The translations under genes were made by a program, and so were the position numbers. From an uncultured Gammaproteobacteria bacterium (GTDB lineage Bacteria; Pseudomonadota; Gammaproteobacteria; Pseudomonadales; Pseudohongiellaceae): DNA of 18,900 nt. Below, one piece after another: positions 7,478 through 15,395 of this stretch. The stretch lies in contig CAIYIP010000330.1 of the NCBI GenBank assembly GCA_903926285.1, positions 1 to 18,900 of the forward strand. The letters run 5' to 3'. The notes beneath the pieces are model-generated. The model was given only the letters and a program-made list of their open reading frames with translations, was not told the origin of the DNA and did no database searches. Each line of letters starts with the position of its first letter. Within the stretch, counting starts at the first letter, position 1.

Positions 7478-8505
7478 GAAGTGTGGCCAAAGGGGCGGGG
7501 CTTTGTAAAGGCATCAATCAGCGGCGCCGCAAAATTGCCACATAACACTGCAAATGCAACACCATCGGGATAACTGCTCCACGTGCGGAGTGCAAATATG
7601 ATGGTGCCGATCAATGTGCCATACACCAGTTGGCCGCGTTTCGCTGTGGCCGCCGTGACGGGGTCAGTGGCAATAAAAAATGCCCCGAGCATGGTACCTC
7701 CTGCAAACAGGTGCAGCAGCGGCGAGCCCTGGCTTTGCGAACTGCCGCCATCGTGAAAAATCAGGGCAAGCAGTGCGAGAGTTGCCAGCACACTCACCGG
7801 AATATGCCAGCTGATGATGCGCTTGTAGAGCAGAAACAGGCCTCCCATCAGAAAGCCCGCATTCACCCACTCCCAACCTTCGCCAGACCATTGGCCTGCT
7901 AAGAGACTCGTATCCCAGAATTCGCTGAACAGTTGCGCGCCTTGCTGCTGGCGGAAACTGTCGAGCAGGGTTGCCCCCGTGAAAGCATCAATGCCGGCGT
8001 CGGGTTCGCGACCAGCAAAAAATTGCAGCGAGTCGATCAGGGAAGGCAAGTTGTGGTTTATTTCTGCAGGCAGCAGCCAGCGCGTCATGTAATCAGGAAA
8101 GGCAACCAGCAGTACGGCATAACCGGTCATCGCTGGATTGAAGGGATTATTGCCGAGTCCGCCAGACAAGTGCTTGGCAACAATGATCGCCACTGCGATG
8201 CCAAGCAGGCTCAGCCACCAGGGCAAAGTTGGCGGCAACGCAAGTGCAAGCAGCGTTGCTGTAATGACTGCGCTGTAATCCTGCAGGTGTATGCGCACTG
8301 GACGTCTACGCATGCGTAATGCTGCGGCTTCGAGCAGCAGCGCCAACGGGATCAGCCACAAAAGATTGATCAGCGTGCCCCAGCCGAAGAAGAATACGAG
8401 TGCCGTCAGGCCCGGCACACACGCAAGCAACACCTGCTGCATCAACTGGCTTACCACCACGCGTTGGTGGCCATGGGGCGAACTGTTCAGCATCCCTGAG
8501 CTCAT
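7474..8505 (-). CDS. rnfD: Rnf complex membrane subunit RnfD
   Basis: RnfD is a polytopic membrane flavoprotein of the Rnf complex and carries covalent FMN. The 343-residue protein is close to the usual length. It shows FFFGWGTL, GGLGNNPFNPAMTGYAVLL, DAFTGATLLDSF with the expected flavin threonine at 179, GTMLGAFFIATDPVTA, and YPDGVAFAVLCGNFAAPLIDAFTKPRPFGH at the C-terminus. Multiple hydrophobic helices are evident. It overlaps rnfC and rnfG by four bases on each side. Unlike RnfA and RnfG it shows no obvious rearrangement. Confidence 0.96.
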   Translation of the reverse strand: MSSGMLNSSPHGHQRVVVSQLMQQVLLACVPGLTALVFFFGWGTLINLLWLIPLALLLEAAALRMRRRPVRIHLQDYSAVITATLLALALPPTLPWWLSLLGIAVAIIVAKHLSGGLGNNPFNPAMTGYAVLLVAFPDYMTRWLLPAEINHNLPSLIDSLQFFAGREPDAGIDAFTGATLLDSFRQQQGAQLFSEFWDTSLLAGQWSGEGWEWVNAGFLMGGLFLLYKRIISWHIPVSVLATLALLALIFHDGGSSQSQGSPLLHLFAGGTMLGAFFIATDPVTAATAKRGQLVYGTLIGTIIFALRTWSSYPDGVAFAVLCGNFAAPLIDAFTKPRPFGHTS

Positions 8506-10085
8506 GGGCCAGTGTCTCCGTTGTTCTGCTTGTTGGTATTAGCAGTGACTGACTGCTCGATCTTTTTGGCTTTAACACGTGCCAGTGCTGCCGCTATTGT
8601 GGCCTGTGCGCCGTTGGCATCTGGCACTTGTTCATGCGTCTGTTGACTCAGTGCAGCGCGTTCGGCACGGCGCTGCTCCTGCCGGAGTTTTTCTTCATGG
8701 CCGCGCGCTTGATGAAATTCAAAACGCTCGCGTGAGGTATTCGCGACAGCCACGTGGGCTTGCTCGATATGTATCGCTGCCTTGGCTGCGCGAAAATATT
8801 GCACCAGTGGAATGTGGCTTGGACAAACATAGGCACAGGCGCCGCATTCGATACAGTCATGCAGATGATGCGCGGTTGCTGCTGCGAGCGCCTGCTGGCG
8901 TGTGTGCCAGTACAACACTTGTGGTTGCAGCAAGACGGGACATGCAGCCACACAAAAGCCACAGCGGATGCAGGCTTGTTCGGGCAGTGCCGCAGGGAGT
9001 TCTGCTGCTGTGGTCGCGAGTACGCAATTGGTAGTAGCCATTACCGGAGCTTCGAGGTTGGCGATCTGTGTACCCATCAGCGGGCCGCCACTGATCAGTC
9101 GACTGAGTTGTGTTGTGTCGATGCCGCACAGTAGTAATAACTCGTTGATTGGTGTGCCAAGCAATACTTCAAAGTTGCCAGATGTTGCAAGTGCTGCGCC
9201 AGTAACAGTAGTGACACGGCTGACCATGGCTTCGCCAAACACAACCGCACGCATAACGGCAAGCGCAGTTGCCGGGTTATGGCAAAGAAAGCCTTTTTCA
9301 ACAGGCAAGGTTTCCGTTGCGATTGTTATGCCGGTCAAGGTGTAGATCAACTGGCGCTCGGCACCGGAGGGATACTGCGCAGGTATCACCACCAGTTCAA
9401 TGCGCGGATCAGTAAGCACTGCCCGCAGCGTGTTGATTGCTGCGGGCTTGTTATCTTCAATGCCAATCAGGCAGCGCACGGCATGGCTCGCCTGTAACAG
9501 AATCTGGACGCCCGTGACAACATCAGCAGCATATTGTTTTAGCAAGGCTTCATCGCAGCTGATGAAAGGTTCGCACTCGCACGCATTGAGCACGAGTGTG
9601 TGGATGCGCGAGCCGGGTGCTAATTTGGCATGGCTCGGAAACGCTGCACCACCGAGGCCGCGGATGCCGGCTTGCTGGATGCGGGCATAGATAATTTCGC
9701 GGGAACATTGCGTGAAGTCCGGTATTGGCGGCATTCGGGTCCAGCGTTCCTCGCCATCCGGTTGCAGGATTACGCAGAGTTCTTCGAAGCCGGAAGTATT
9801 CGGTAATACATGTGGCCTTATGGCCAGCACTGTGCCGGAAGTGGAGGCGTGAATGTTGATGCCAGTGTCATCCATGCCGTGCGCCAGTAACTGACCCTTG
9901 AGTACATAATCACCTGCTTGTACGTCGAGGATGGCATTTGCTGAATCCGGTTGCGTAACACAAAGCACAAGCTGCTGCGGCAGCGGAGGTTTACCAATTG
10001 CAGAGTCCAGTGATTGCGCCTTGTGTGGCTCCAGATAAATGCCACCCGGCAATGGCCAGACTCTGCGCTGTTCTGTGACTGTCAT
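8502..10085 (-). CDS. rnfC: Rnf complex NADH-side Fe-S subunit RnfC
   Basis: RnfC is the cytosolic NADH- and FMN-binding subunit, with two [4Fe-4S] clusters, that exchanges electrons with NAD and RnfB. The 527-residue protein has the N-terminal PLPGGIYLEPHK, a lipoyl/barrel-like region, the nucleotide-binding loop GLGGAAFP (143-150), and LVLNACECEPF. Ferredoxin motifs are CIRCGFCVAACP (cysteines 372, 375, 378, 382) and CIECGACAYVCP (411, 414, 417, 421). The C-terminus is a charged, alanine- and glutamine-rich helix-like tail, shorter than the long repeat tail of E. coli RsxC. The start overlaps the rnfB stop as ATGA. Confidence 0.97.
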   Translation of the reverse strand: MTVTEQRRVWPLPGGIYLEPHKAQSLDSAIGKPPLPQQLVLCVTQPDSANAILDVQAGDYVLKGQLLAHGMDDTGINIHASTSGTVLAIRPHVLPNTSGFEELCVILQPDGEERWTRMPPIPDFTQCSREIIYARIQQAGIRGLGGAAFPSHAKLAPGSRIHTLVLNACECEPFISCDEALLKQYAADVVTGVQILLQASHAVRCLIGIEDNKPAAINTLRAVLTDPRIELVVIPAQYPSGAERQLIYTLTGITIATETLPVEKGFLCHNPATALAVMRAVVFGEAMVSRVTTVTGAALATSGNFEVLLGTPINELLLLCGIDTTQLSRLISGGPLMGTQIANLEAPVMATTNCVLATTAAELPAALPEQACIRCGFCVAACPVLLQPQVLYWHTRQQALAAATAHHLHDCIECGACAYVCPSHIPLVQYFRAAKAAIHIEQAHVAVANTSRERFEFHQARGHEEKLRQEQRRAERAALSQQTHEQVPDANGAQATIAAALARVKAKKIEQSVTANTNKQNNGDTGP

Positions 10086-10687
10086 GGCAATGCTTCCTGC
10101 TGCCTGGGGTGGTTCTGCAGTTGCCGTTCTTCCATGTCACGTTCAGGAAGTTGCCAATGCCAGCTTTGCGTGGGAGTTTTAGCTGCGATCATGTCGATGC
10201 AATCCACCGGGCAAGGTTCGACGCATAAATCGCATCCCGTGCATTCACGCGCGATCACTGTATGCATGTGTTTGGCGCTGCCGAGAATTGCATCGACGGG
10301 GCAGGCCGTTATGCATTTGGTGCAGCCGATACATTCAGCTTCGCGGATTACTGCCACCTTGCGACTGGCTTCCTTGCCATGAAGTGGATCCAGCGGCAAA
10401 GGCTGTATGTGCAGCAGCTGTGCGAGTGCCGCAATAGTAGGCGCACCGCCGGGCGGACATTTGTTGATTGCACTGCCATGGGCAATCGCTTCGGCATAAG
10501 GCCGGCATCCTGGGTGCCCACACTGGCCGCATTGGGTTTGTGGCAACAGTGCATCGATCTCGGCAATGCCCGGCATGCGTGTCTGGCGTATGTAGTTGTG
10601 TGCAGCATGGTGCAGGGCGCGCAGTATGACGGCCAATGACGCGAGGCTGATTAGAGAGAGCAGAACTGCCACGACGTTGAAATTCAT
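10082..10687 (-). CDS. rnfB: Rnf complex ferredoxin-like subunit RnfB
   Basis: RnfB relays electrons between soluble carriers or RnfC and the membrane part of the complex. The 201-residue protein has an N-terminal membrane helix (about 5-25). A four-cysteine motif follows, CGQCGHPGC with a later C (53, 56, 61, 77), then two ferredoxin motifs CIGCTKCITACP (119-130) and CTGCDLCVEPCP (149-160). All cluster ligands look intact. The start at 10687 is chosen because FNVVAVLLSL is the expected anchor and its ATG overlaps the rnfA stop (TGATG). The in-frame start at 10840 would read back into rnfA. Confidence 0.96.
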   Translation of the reverse strand: MNFNVVAVLLSLISLASLAVILRALHHAAHNYIRQTRMPGIAEIDALLPQTQCGQCGHPGCRPYAEAIAHGSAINKCPPGGAPTIAALAQLLHIQPLPLDPLHGKEASRKVAVIREAECIGCTKCITACPVDAILGSAKHMHTVIARECTGCDLCVEPCPVDCIDMIAAKTPTQSWHWQLPERDMEERQLQNHPRQQEALP

Positions 10688-11316
10688 CAGAGTCCGGCGA
10701 AGCCCATGAACGTCATGGAGACTAACGCTGCTACCAGCAGTGTCGTTGCTGTGCCCTGAAACGCAGCGGGAATATCCGCACCTGCGAGGCGTTCCCGCAA
10801 CAGCGTAAACAACACCAGCACCACGGCAAAACCGCTGCAACGTGCGAGGCCTGCAACCAATACGGTGCCGAGCTCAATGTTATTCGGCATCGTCACACCC
10901 ATTACCACGCAGTTGGCGAAGATCAGCGGCAGCAAAATGGCTGGTACAAACGCGGACAGCAGATGGCGCCTGGCCAGCACCAATGCAATGACTTGCAGGG
11001 CCGCAGTGAGTGTCACGATAAAGGACAAGGTCGATAACAGTCTGCTTGTAACGCGCAATAACACGAACTGCTCAAGCAAGTTGCTGAAGACGAGCGTCAG
11101 CAAAAATGCTGTTGTTGTGGCGGCTGCAAGGGACAGACTCTTGTTCAGGGCGGTTAGGGGCCAGACCAGGCTTCCTGCTGACAGCCAGGTTTTACCAACC
11201 ACTTTGGAATGTGTCGGCTGTCCCCGGGTTCCTTTTGGCTGCTCTGAAAACACTGCATCAAACATCACGTAATTGACCAGCGCGAGGCCAAGTAAAACTT
11301 GCAGGATGTTGGTCAT
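10687..11316 (-). CDS. rnfA: RnfA membrane subunit with the cysteine loop replaced
   Basis: RnfA is a six-helix membrane protein that, with RnfE, forms the core of the Rnf complex and holds a [2Fe-2S] cluster through cysteines from both subunits. This 209-residue protein begins normally (QVLLGLALVNYVMF). It keeps LLPLIFANCVVMGVTM with Cys136, LFTLLRERLAGADIPAAFQG, and the ending VSMTFMGFAGL. The usual first loop after the LVNN helix, LGLCPFMGVSKK in E. coli, is absent. In its place residues 21-57 form a longer hydrophilic, cysteine-free stretch. It therefore lacks one of the two cluster cysteines. It is the first gene of the operon, 78 bases after gloA, so it may share gloA transcription or use a promoter in that gap. 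Confidence 0.9.
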   Translation of the reverse strand: MTNILQVLLGLALVNYVMFDAVFSEQPKGTRGQPTHSKVVGKTWLSAGSLVWPLTALNKSLSLAAATTTAFLLTLVFSNLLEQFVLLRVTSRLLSTLSFIVTLTAALQVIALVLARRHLLSAFVPAILLPLIFANCVVMGVTMPNNIELGTVLVAGLARCSGFAVVLVLFTLLRERLAGADIPAAFQGTATTLLVAALVSMTFMGFAGL

Positions 11317-11357
11317 GGATATCGATGCCTTGATTCAGCGCGTTGGGGGGACATTCA

Positions 11358-11373
11358 TTCTAGTCTTCTAGTC
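11358..11373. repeat. Tandem 8-bp direct repeat upstream of rnfA
   Basis: TTCTAGTC occurs twice head to tail (11358-11365 and 11366-11373) in the 78-base gap between the gloA stop and the rnfA start. It could be part of a promoter or binding site for rnfA, but nothing else supports a function, and short tandem repeats arise by chance or slippage. Confidence 0.35.
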
Positions 11374-11394
11374 TGTCGCGGCTTGCGCATTTTT

Positions 11395-11778
11395 CTAGCT
11401 CGTCTGAATCAGCTCAATCATATAGCCGTCTGGGTCCTTCACAAACGCAATCACCGAGCCGCCATGTTTCATTGGGCCGGCAGGGCGCACCACATTACCA
11501 CCCTTGGCGCTGATGTCGGCACAGGCCTTGTATGCATCGGCCACCGCGATGGCGATGTGGCCAAAGGCATTGCCGAGTTCGTAACTGTGGGTGTCCCAGT
11601 TGTGGGTCAATTCAATCACGGCATTGGTCTTTTCGTCGCCATAACCCACAAAGGCGAGCGTGAACTTGCCTTCGGGAAAGTCGTTTTTGCGCAGCAATTT
11701 CATGCCGAAAATATTAGTGTAAAAATCGATGGCCTTGTCGAGATCGGTAACCCTGATCATGGTGTGCAGTATGCGCAT
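11395..11778 (-). CDS. gloA: Lactoylglutathione lyase (glyoxalase I)
   Basis: GloA converts the hemithioacetal of methylglyoxal and glutathione to S-lactoylglutathione, detoxifying methylglyoxal in the cytosol. The 127-residue protein has the four metal ligands at the E. coli positions: His5, Glu56, His74 and Glu122. The short form without the zinc-type insertions suggests the Ni/Co-activated bacterial class. GGAG about eight bases before the ATG at 11778 supports the start. It is divergent from the phosphopantetheinyl transferase gene, with 86 bases between for both promoters. Confidence 0.97.
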   Translation of the reverse strand: MRILHTMIRVTDLDKAIDFYTNIFGMKLLRKNDFPEGKFTLAFVGYGDEKTNAVIELTHNWDTHSYELGNAFGHIAIAVADAYKACADISAKGGNVVRPAGPMKHGGSVIAFVKDPDGYMIELIQTS

Positions 11779-11864
11779 GGTGAACTCCGGAAGTTTTGTA
11801 GATGAAGGCGGCTATTAAACTAAAATTCCATGACGCAGGCACGTCTTTCTCCTAGACTCCCGGA

Positions 11865-12596
11865 ATGACTGAACTAACACCCGGCAACATTCACCTTTGG
11901 CTGGCAAGCGACCTTGGCACGCTGGACCCCACGCTCGCTGCGCGTTATGCCGCAATGCTCAATCCTGAGGAGCAGGCGCGCTGGCAACGTTTTATCTATG
12001 CCCACGACCGCCAGCGTTTTCTGCTCACACGAGCCTTGGTCAGAACAGTGCTTGCCCAGTATCTGGACGTGGCTGATCCAGCCAGTCTCGCTTTTATCAC
12101 CAATGCGCACGGCAAGCCTGCACTCGCAGGCGCGTCCAACATCAATTTCAATCTGAGCCATACCAAAGGGCTCGTGGCACTTGCTGTTACAAGTGCGCAT
12201 CAAATAGGCGTTGATGTCGAAGCCGTTAACCGCCGTGTCGAGATGCTGGAGCTAGCTGCACGCTATTTTTCTGCGAGTGAAAACCAGCAACTGCTCGAAT
12301 TATCCGGCGCAGAGCAGCGTGAACGTTTCTTCCGCTTATGGACACTCAAGGAAGCTTACGTAAAGGCCAGGGGGCTTGGACTCAGGATTCCGCTCGACAG
12401 TTTTAGCTTCAGTTTTGCGCAAGAGTTGCCAGCAATCGCGTTTGCTGGTGCCGATACTGGCGAGCATCAGCAGTGGTTTTTTCACTGCATGCAACATGCG
12501 GGTGATTTCAGGATTGCACTTGCGTTGAGGTCACGAGAGCAGCGCGAAATCAAAGTGCAGACTTATACGGGTGTGTCCACTTCCTTCTTCAGGTAA
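11865..12596 (+). CDS. Sfp-type 4'-phosphopantetheinyl transferase
   Basis: The enzyme transfers phosphopantetheine from coenzyme A to a serine of carrier proteins, activating fatty-acid, polyketide or peptide synthases. The 243-residue length fits the two-lobed Sfp class rather than the short AcpS class. Seen are GKPAL (83-87), NFNLSHT (94-100), GVDVE (115-119) with the magnesium-binding Asp117 and Glu119, and WTLKEAYVKARGLGL (159-173) with Glu163. No synthase or carrier protein gene lies in the window, so its client is unknown; it may serve the primary acyl carrier protein. Its last eight bases overlap the end of metG on the opposite strand. Confidence 0.93.
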   Translation: MTELTPGNIHLWLASDLGTLDPTLAARYAAMLNPEEQARWQRFIYAHDRQRFLLTRALVRTVLAQYLDVADPASLAFITNAHGKPALAGASNINFNLSHTKGLVALAVTSAHQIGVDVEAVNRRVEMLELAARYFSASENQQLLELSGAEQRERFFRLWTLKEAYVKARGLGLRIPLDSFSFSFAQELPAIAFAGADTGEHQQWFFHCMQHAGDFRIALALRSREQREIKVQTYTGVSTSFFR

Positions 12597-14631
12597 CCCG
12601 CGTCCCCGGATGCGCCCCGGCATGCGGAGCCATCAAAAAGATTTCCTTGCCATCACCAGCTGCGAGGATCATACCTTCCGACATGCCAAACTTCATCTTG
12701 CGCGCCTTGAGGTTGGCGACCATGACGGCGAGCTGGCCGATCAGTTGCTCGGGTTCATAGGCTGACTTGATGCCGGAAAACACCGTGCGCAATACTGGTT
12801 TGCCATCGGTACCGAGGCCAAGATCAAGCGTGAGTTTCAGTAATTTATCGGCACCTGCCACGTGTTCGGCATGCTGGATTTTCACCACGCGCATATCCAC
12901 TTTGGCGAAATCCGGAAATTCAATTTCGGCTGCGATTGGTTCACGTACGAGTGGTGAATCGATGACCGCGACTTCTTCGCTGGCGCCAAGGCTGGATTTG
13001 CTTGCTTCCATAATCGCGGCAATCTTGTCGGGATCAACACGTGTCATGAGTGGGGTAAATACACCAATCGTGTGGTCGCGTAATACCGTCGTGCTGTCCT
13101 GCCAGCGCAGCGGCGCTACCTGCAGGAAAGTTTCGACCTGCGCGGCAAGTGCAGGCAGTACCGGCTTGAGGTAAATCACCAGCAAACGAAACAAATTAAG
13201 TCCTGTGCTGCAGATGTTTTGGACGGCTTCTGATTGCGGCTGCGCCTTGGCCAGTACCCAGGGCTGCTTCTCGGCAATCCAGGCATTGGCATCATCGGCC
13301 AGCTTCATGATCAGGCGCATTGCCTTGCCGTATTCGCGATTGTTGTAGTGCTCGGCGATCTCATTGGCATGCTGTTGAAAATTGCTAATCAGGTCAGCCT
13401 CAGCCACAAGGGGTGAAAGCTTGTTGGCAAAGCTGCGGTTGATAAAACCCGCGCAGCGGCTGGCGATGTTCACAAGCTTGCCCACGAGGTCGGCATTCAC
13501 GCGCAGCGTAAAATCCTCGAGGTTCAAGTCGAGGTCATCCGGATTGCTGCCAAGCTTCGACGCAAAGTAATAACGCAGGTATTCGGGATTCAGATGTTCC
13601 TTATAGGTTGCAGCCATGATGAAGGTGCCGCGCGACTTCGACATCTTCTGTCCGTTCACTGTCAGGAAGCCATTTACAGAAATAGAAGTTGGTTTACGGA
13701 AGCCGGCAGTGGTCAGCATCGCGGGCCAGAACAAGGCGTGGAAGTTGATGATGTCCTTGCCAATAAAATGCCAGAGTTCGGTAGTAGTACCCTCGTTCCA
13801 GTAGGCGCCAAAATCCAGGCCTTTCTCGCTGCACAGTTTCTTGAAGCTGGCCATGTAGCCGATTGGCGCATCGAGCCACACGTAAAAATACTTGCCCGGC
13901 GCATCCGGAATTTCAAAACCGAAATACGGCGCATCGCGGCTGATGTCCCATTCCTGCAAACCACCGTCAAGCCATTCGGCAAGTTTGTTTGCTACCGATG
14001 GTGCGAGTGTGCCGCTGCGGGTCCAGTCCTTGAGCATCGCGGTGAATTGCGGCAGTTTGAAAAAGTAATGCACCGAGTCTTTTGGTACCGGCGTTGCACC
14101 CGAAATGGTCGAGCGTGGATTGATCAGGTCTGTAGCTGCGTAGGTTGAGGCGCACACTTCGCAATTGTCGCCATACTGGTTCTCGGCCTTGCACTTGGGG
14201 CACTGGCCCTTGATGAATCGGTCCGACAAAAACAATTCGCGCTCGGGATCGAACAGCTGAGTGATGCTGCGAGTTGCGATTGCATCAGCCTGCTGCAGGC
14301 GCTGATAGACGTACGCCGACAGCTCACGGTTTTCTTCGGAATGAGTCGAATAATAGATATCGAAGTCGACGAGGAAGTCCTTGAAGTCGCGATGGTGCTC
14401 AACCCGCACGCCTTCAATCAATTGCTCGGGCGTGATGCCGGCTTTCTCGGCACTCAGCATGATGCCGGTGCCATGGGCGTCATCCGCACACACATAGTGC
14501 ACCGTGTGCCCCTGCATGCGCAGAAACCGCACCCAGATATCCGCCTGGATATACCCCAGCAGATGGCCGAGATGGATGGGACCGTTGGCATAGGGCAGGG
14601 CATTGGTGACAAGAATGTCGCGCGGCGTCAT
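12589..14631 (-). CDS. metG: Methionyl-tRNA synthetase
   Basis: The enzyme charges tRNA-Met for initiation and elongation. The 680-residue protein matches the long E. coli type. Seen are the class I HIGH-like motif IHLGH (19-23), a zinc knuckle with cysteines 144, 147, 157 and 160, VWLDAPIGYMAS, KMSKS (329-333), and a C-terminal tRNA-binding/dimerisation domain (about 575-680: FPDFAKVDMRVVKIQHAEHV). GAG lies about eight bases before the ATG at 14631. It is tail to tail with the phosphopantetheinyl transferase gene. The 110-base gap upstream must hold its promoter; I could not define boxes. Confidence 0.98.
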   Translation of the reverse strand: MTPRDILVTNALPYANGPIHLGHLLGYIQADIWVRFLRMQGHTVHYVCADDAHGTGIMLSAEKAGITPEQLIEGVRVEHHRDFKDFLVDFDIYYSTHSEENRELSAYVYQRLQQADAIATRSITQLFDPERELFLSDRFIKGQCPKCKAENQYGDNCEVCASTYAATDLINPRSTISGATPVPKDSVHYFFKLPQFTAMLKDWTRSGTLAPSVANKLAEWLDGGLQEWDISRDAPYFGFEIPDAPGKYFYVWLDAPIGYMASFKKLCSEKGLDFGAYWNEGTTTELWHFIGKDIINFHALFWPAMLTTAGFRKPTSISVNGFLTVNGQKMSKSRGTFIMAATYKEHLNPEYLRYYFASKLGSNPDDLDLNLEDFTLRVNADLVGKLVNIASRCAGFINRSFANKLSPLVAEADLISNFQQHANEIAEHYNNREYGKAMRLIMKLADDANAWIAEKQPWVLAKAQPQSEAVQNICSTGLNLFRLLVIYLKPVLPALAAQVETFLQVAPLRWQDSTTVLRDHTIGVFTPLMTRVDPDKIAAIMEASKSSLGASEEVAVIDSPLVREPIAAEIEFPDFAKVDMRVVKIQHAEHVAGADKLLKLTLDLGLGTDGKPVLRTVFSGIKSAYEPEQLIGQLAVMVANLKARKMKFGMSEGMILAAGDGKEIFLMAPHAGAHPGTRVT

Positions 14632-14741
14632 TGGGTTCTCAATTTACGGTGTACGTGAAGGGCGGGCATGGTAACGATTCTGGCTGGAACATTAAAGCTG
14701 GGTAAAGCCGGGAGCAGGCCATGGATTCTGTTTGCGCCTTG

Positions 14742-15029
14742 TTATAAATCCCGTTCATTTTCCTTGTTGTGCCAGATTCGAAGAATGCATATGGCTGATT
14801 CCGACAGCAAATAGCGCACGGTATTTTGGTCTACAAATAAATCACGAATGACTTCCGGATCGGGAGCACTGGACACAACGATTCCCATGCGGGGAAATAT
14901 TTTTAGCTTTTCGACCCCGGTGAGGAGCTCGTTGGCAATTCGTTGTGCGGCTAATAGGTTCTTTTCTGCAATAAACTCACGCAGCTGATTCAAATCGTTT
15001 ATGGACTCAGGTGTGTAGCGAAAATTCAT
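14742..15029 (-). CDS. RelE/ParE-family toxin
   Basis: The 95-residue protein has the plan of the RelE/ParE superfamily: an N-terminal strand (FRYTPESINDLNQL), two helices (REFIAEKNLLAAQRIANELL), MGIVVSSAPDPEVIRDLFV, a strand with VRYLLSESAICILRIWH, and a short basic/acidic end. Some relatives cleave mRNA on ribosomes and others inhibit gyrase; ParE-like proteins with this ending are more often gyrase-type, but the target cannot be told here. The ATG overlaps the antitoxin stop as ATGA, the usual coupling of such pairs. Confidence 0.88.
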   Translation of the reverse strand: MNFRYTPESINDLNQLREFIAEKNLLAAQRIANELLTGVEKLKIFPRMGIVVSSAPDPEVIRDLFVDQNTVRYLLSESAICILRIWHNKENERDL

Positions 15030-15292
15030 GCGCTGGGTGGGGCCTTCTCATCAACCCTGCCCCAGCTTTCCAGCCAGGATTTCACCGCCTCTGCATGGAG
15101 GGTATTCCCGCTCTTCACCGAACTCAGGGCCTGTTGGGTATCGACCCAGCGCGCCTCTTCCATTGCCTGGCGCCAAACAAACTCTTTAATGGCCTGATTT
15201 ATCAGGTAGTTTTTGCTTCTGGAAAGCTTTTTTGCCAGCTTATCGAGCGGAGCTTCAATTTCTGAATTCAGCCGGATGCTGGTGATCGTCAT
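15026..15292 (-). CDS. Ribbon-helix-helix (CopG-like) antitoxin
   Basis: The 88-residue product has a ribbon-helix-helix DNA-binding N-terminus (TITSIRLNSEIEAPLDKLAK then SRSKNYLINQAIKEFV) and a C-terminal segment that should wrap the toxin. I chose the ATG at 15292 because GGGAG lies about eight bases upstream and the DNA-binding strand starts there. The ATG at 15316 would add eight residues (MATSPGDS) and lies against the operator. It precedes the toxin with a four-base overlap. Antitoxins of this kind usually repress their own promoter, and a matching palindrome overlaps the predicted promoter. Confidence 0.85.
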   Translation of the reverse strand: MTITSIRLNSEIEAPLDKLAKKLSRSKNYLINQAIKEFVWRQAMEEARWVDTQQALSSVKSGNTLHAEAVKSWLESWGRVDEKAPPSA

Positions 15293-15316
15293 AGAGTCTC
15301 CCGGAGATGTAGCCAT

Positions 15317-15337
15317 TTGTAATACAAGATATTACAA
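15317..15337. promoter_or_regulatory. Palindromic operator of the toxin-antitoxin operon
   Basis: TTGTAATA (15317-15324) and TATTACAA (15330-15337) form a perfect 8-bp inverted repeat with a 5-base spacer. The same stretch contains TACAAGA twice (15323-15329 and 15333-15339), ten bases apart, which suits ribbon-helix-helix dimers binding on one face of the helix. It overlaps the predicted -10 box, so binding should block transcription. Confidence 0.7.
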
Positions 15338-15356
15338 GAGATTAGTTGATGCTCAA
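15329..15356 (-). promoter_or_regulatory. Candidate promoter of the toxin-antitoxin operon
   Basis: On the minus strand TTGAGC (15356-15351) and TAATAT (15334-15329) are separated by 16 bases. Each matches the sigma-70 consensus at four of six positions. The -10 box lies inside the palindromic operator, and the antitoxin ATG follows about 37 bases downstream. Plausible by position and overlap, not proven. Confidence 0.5.
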
Positions 15357-15395
15357 AGACTTATAACAACTGTGCAGGAGGTGTCCCCAGTTGCG

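Noticed and set aside
10688..10840. Extended N-terminus of RnfB
   Set aside because: It overlaps rnfA out of frame; the ATG at 10687 gives the normal membrane anchor and a TGATG junction.
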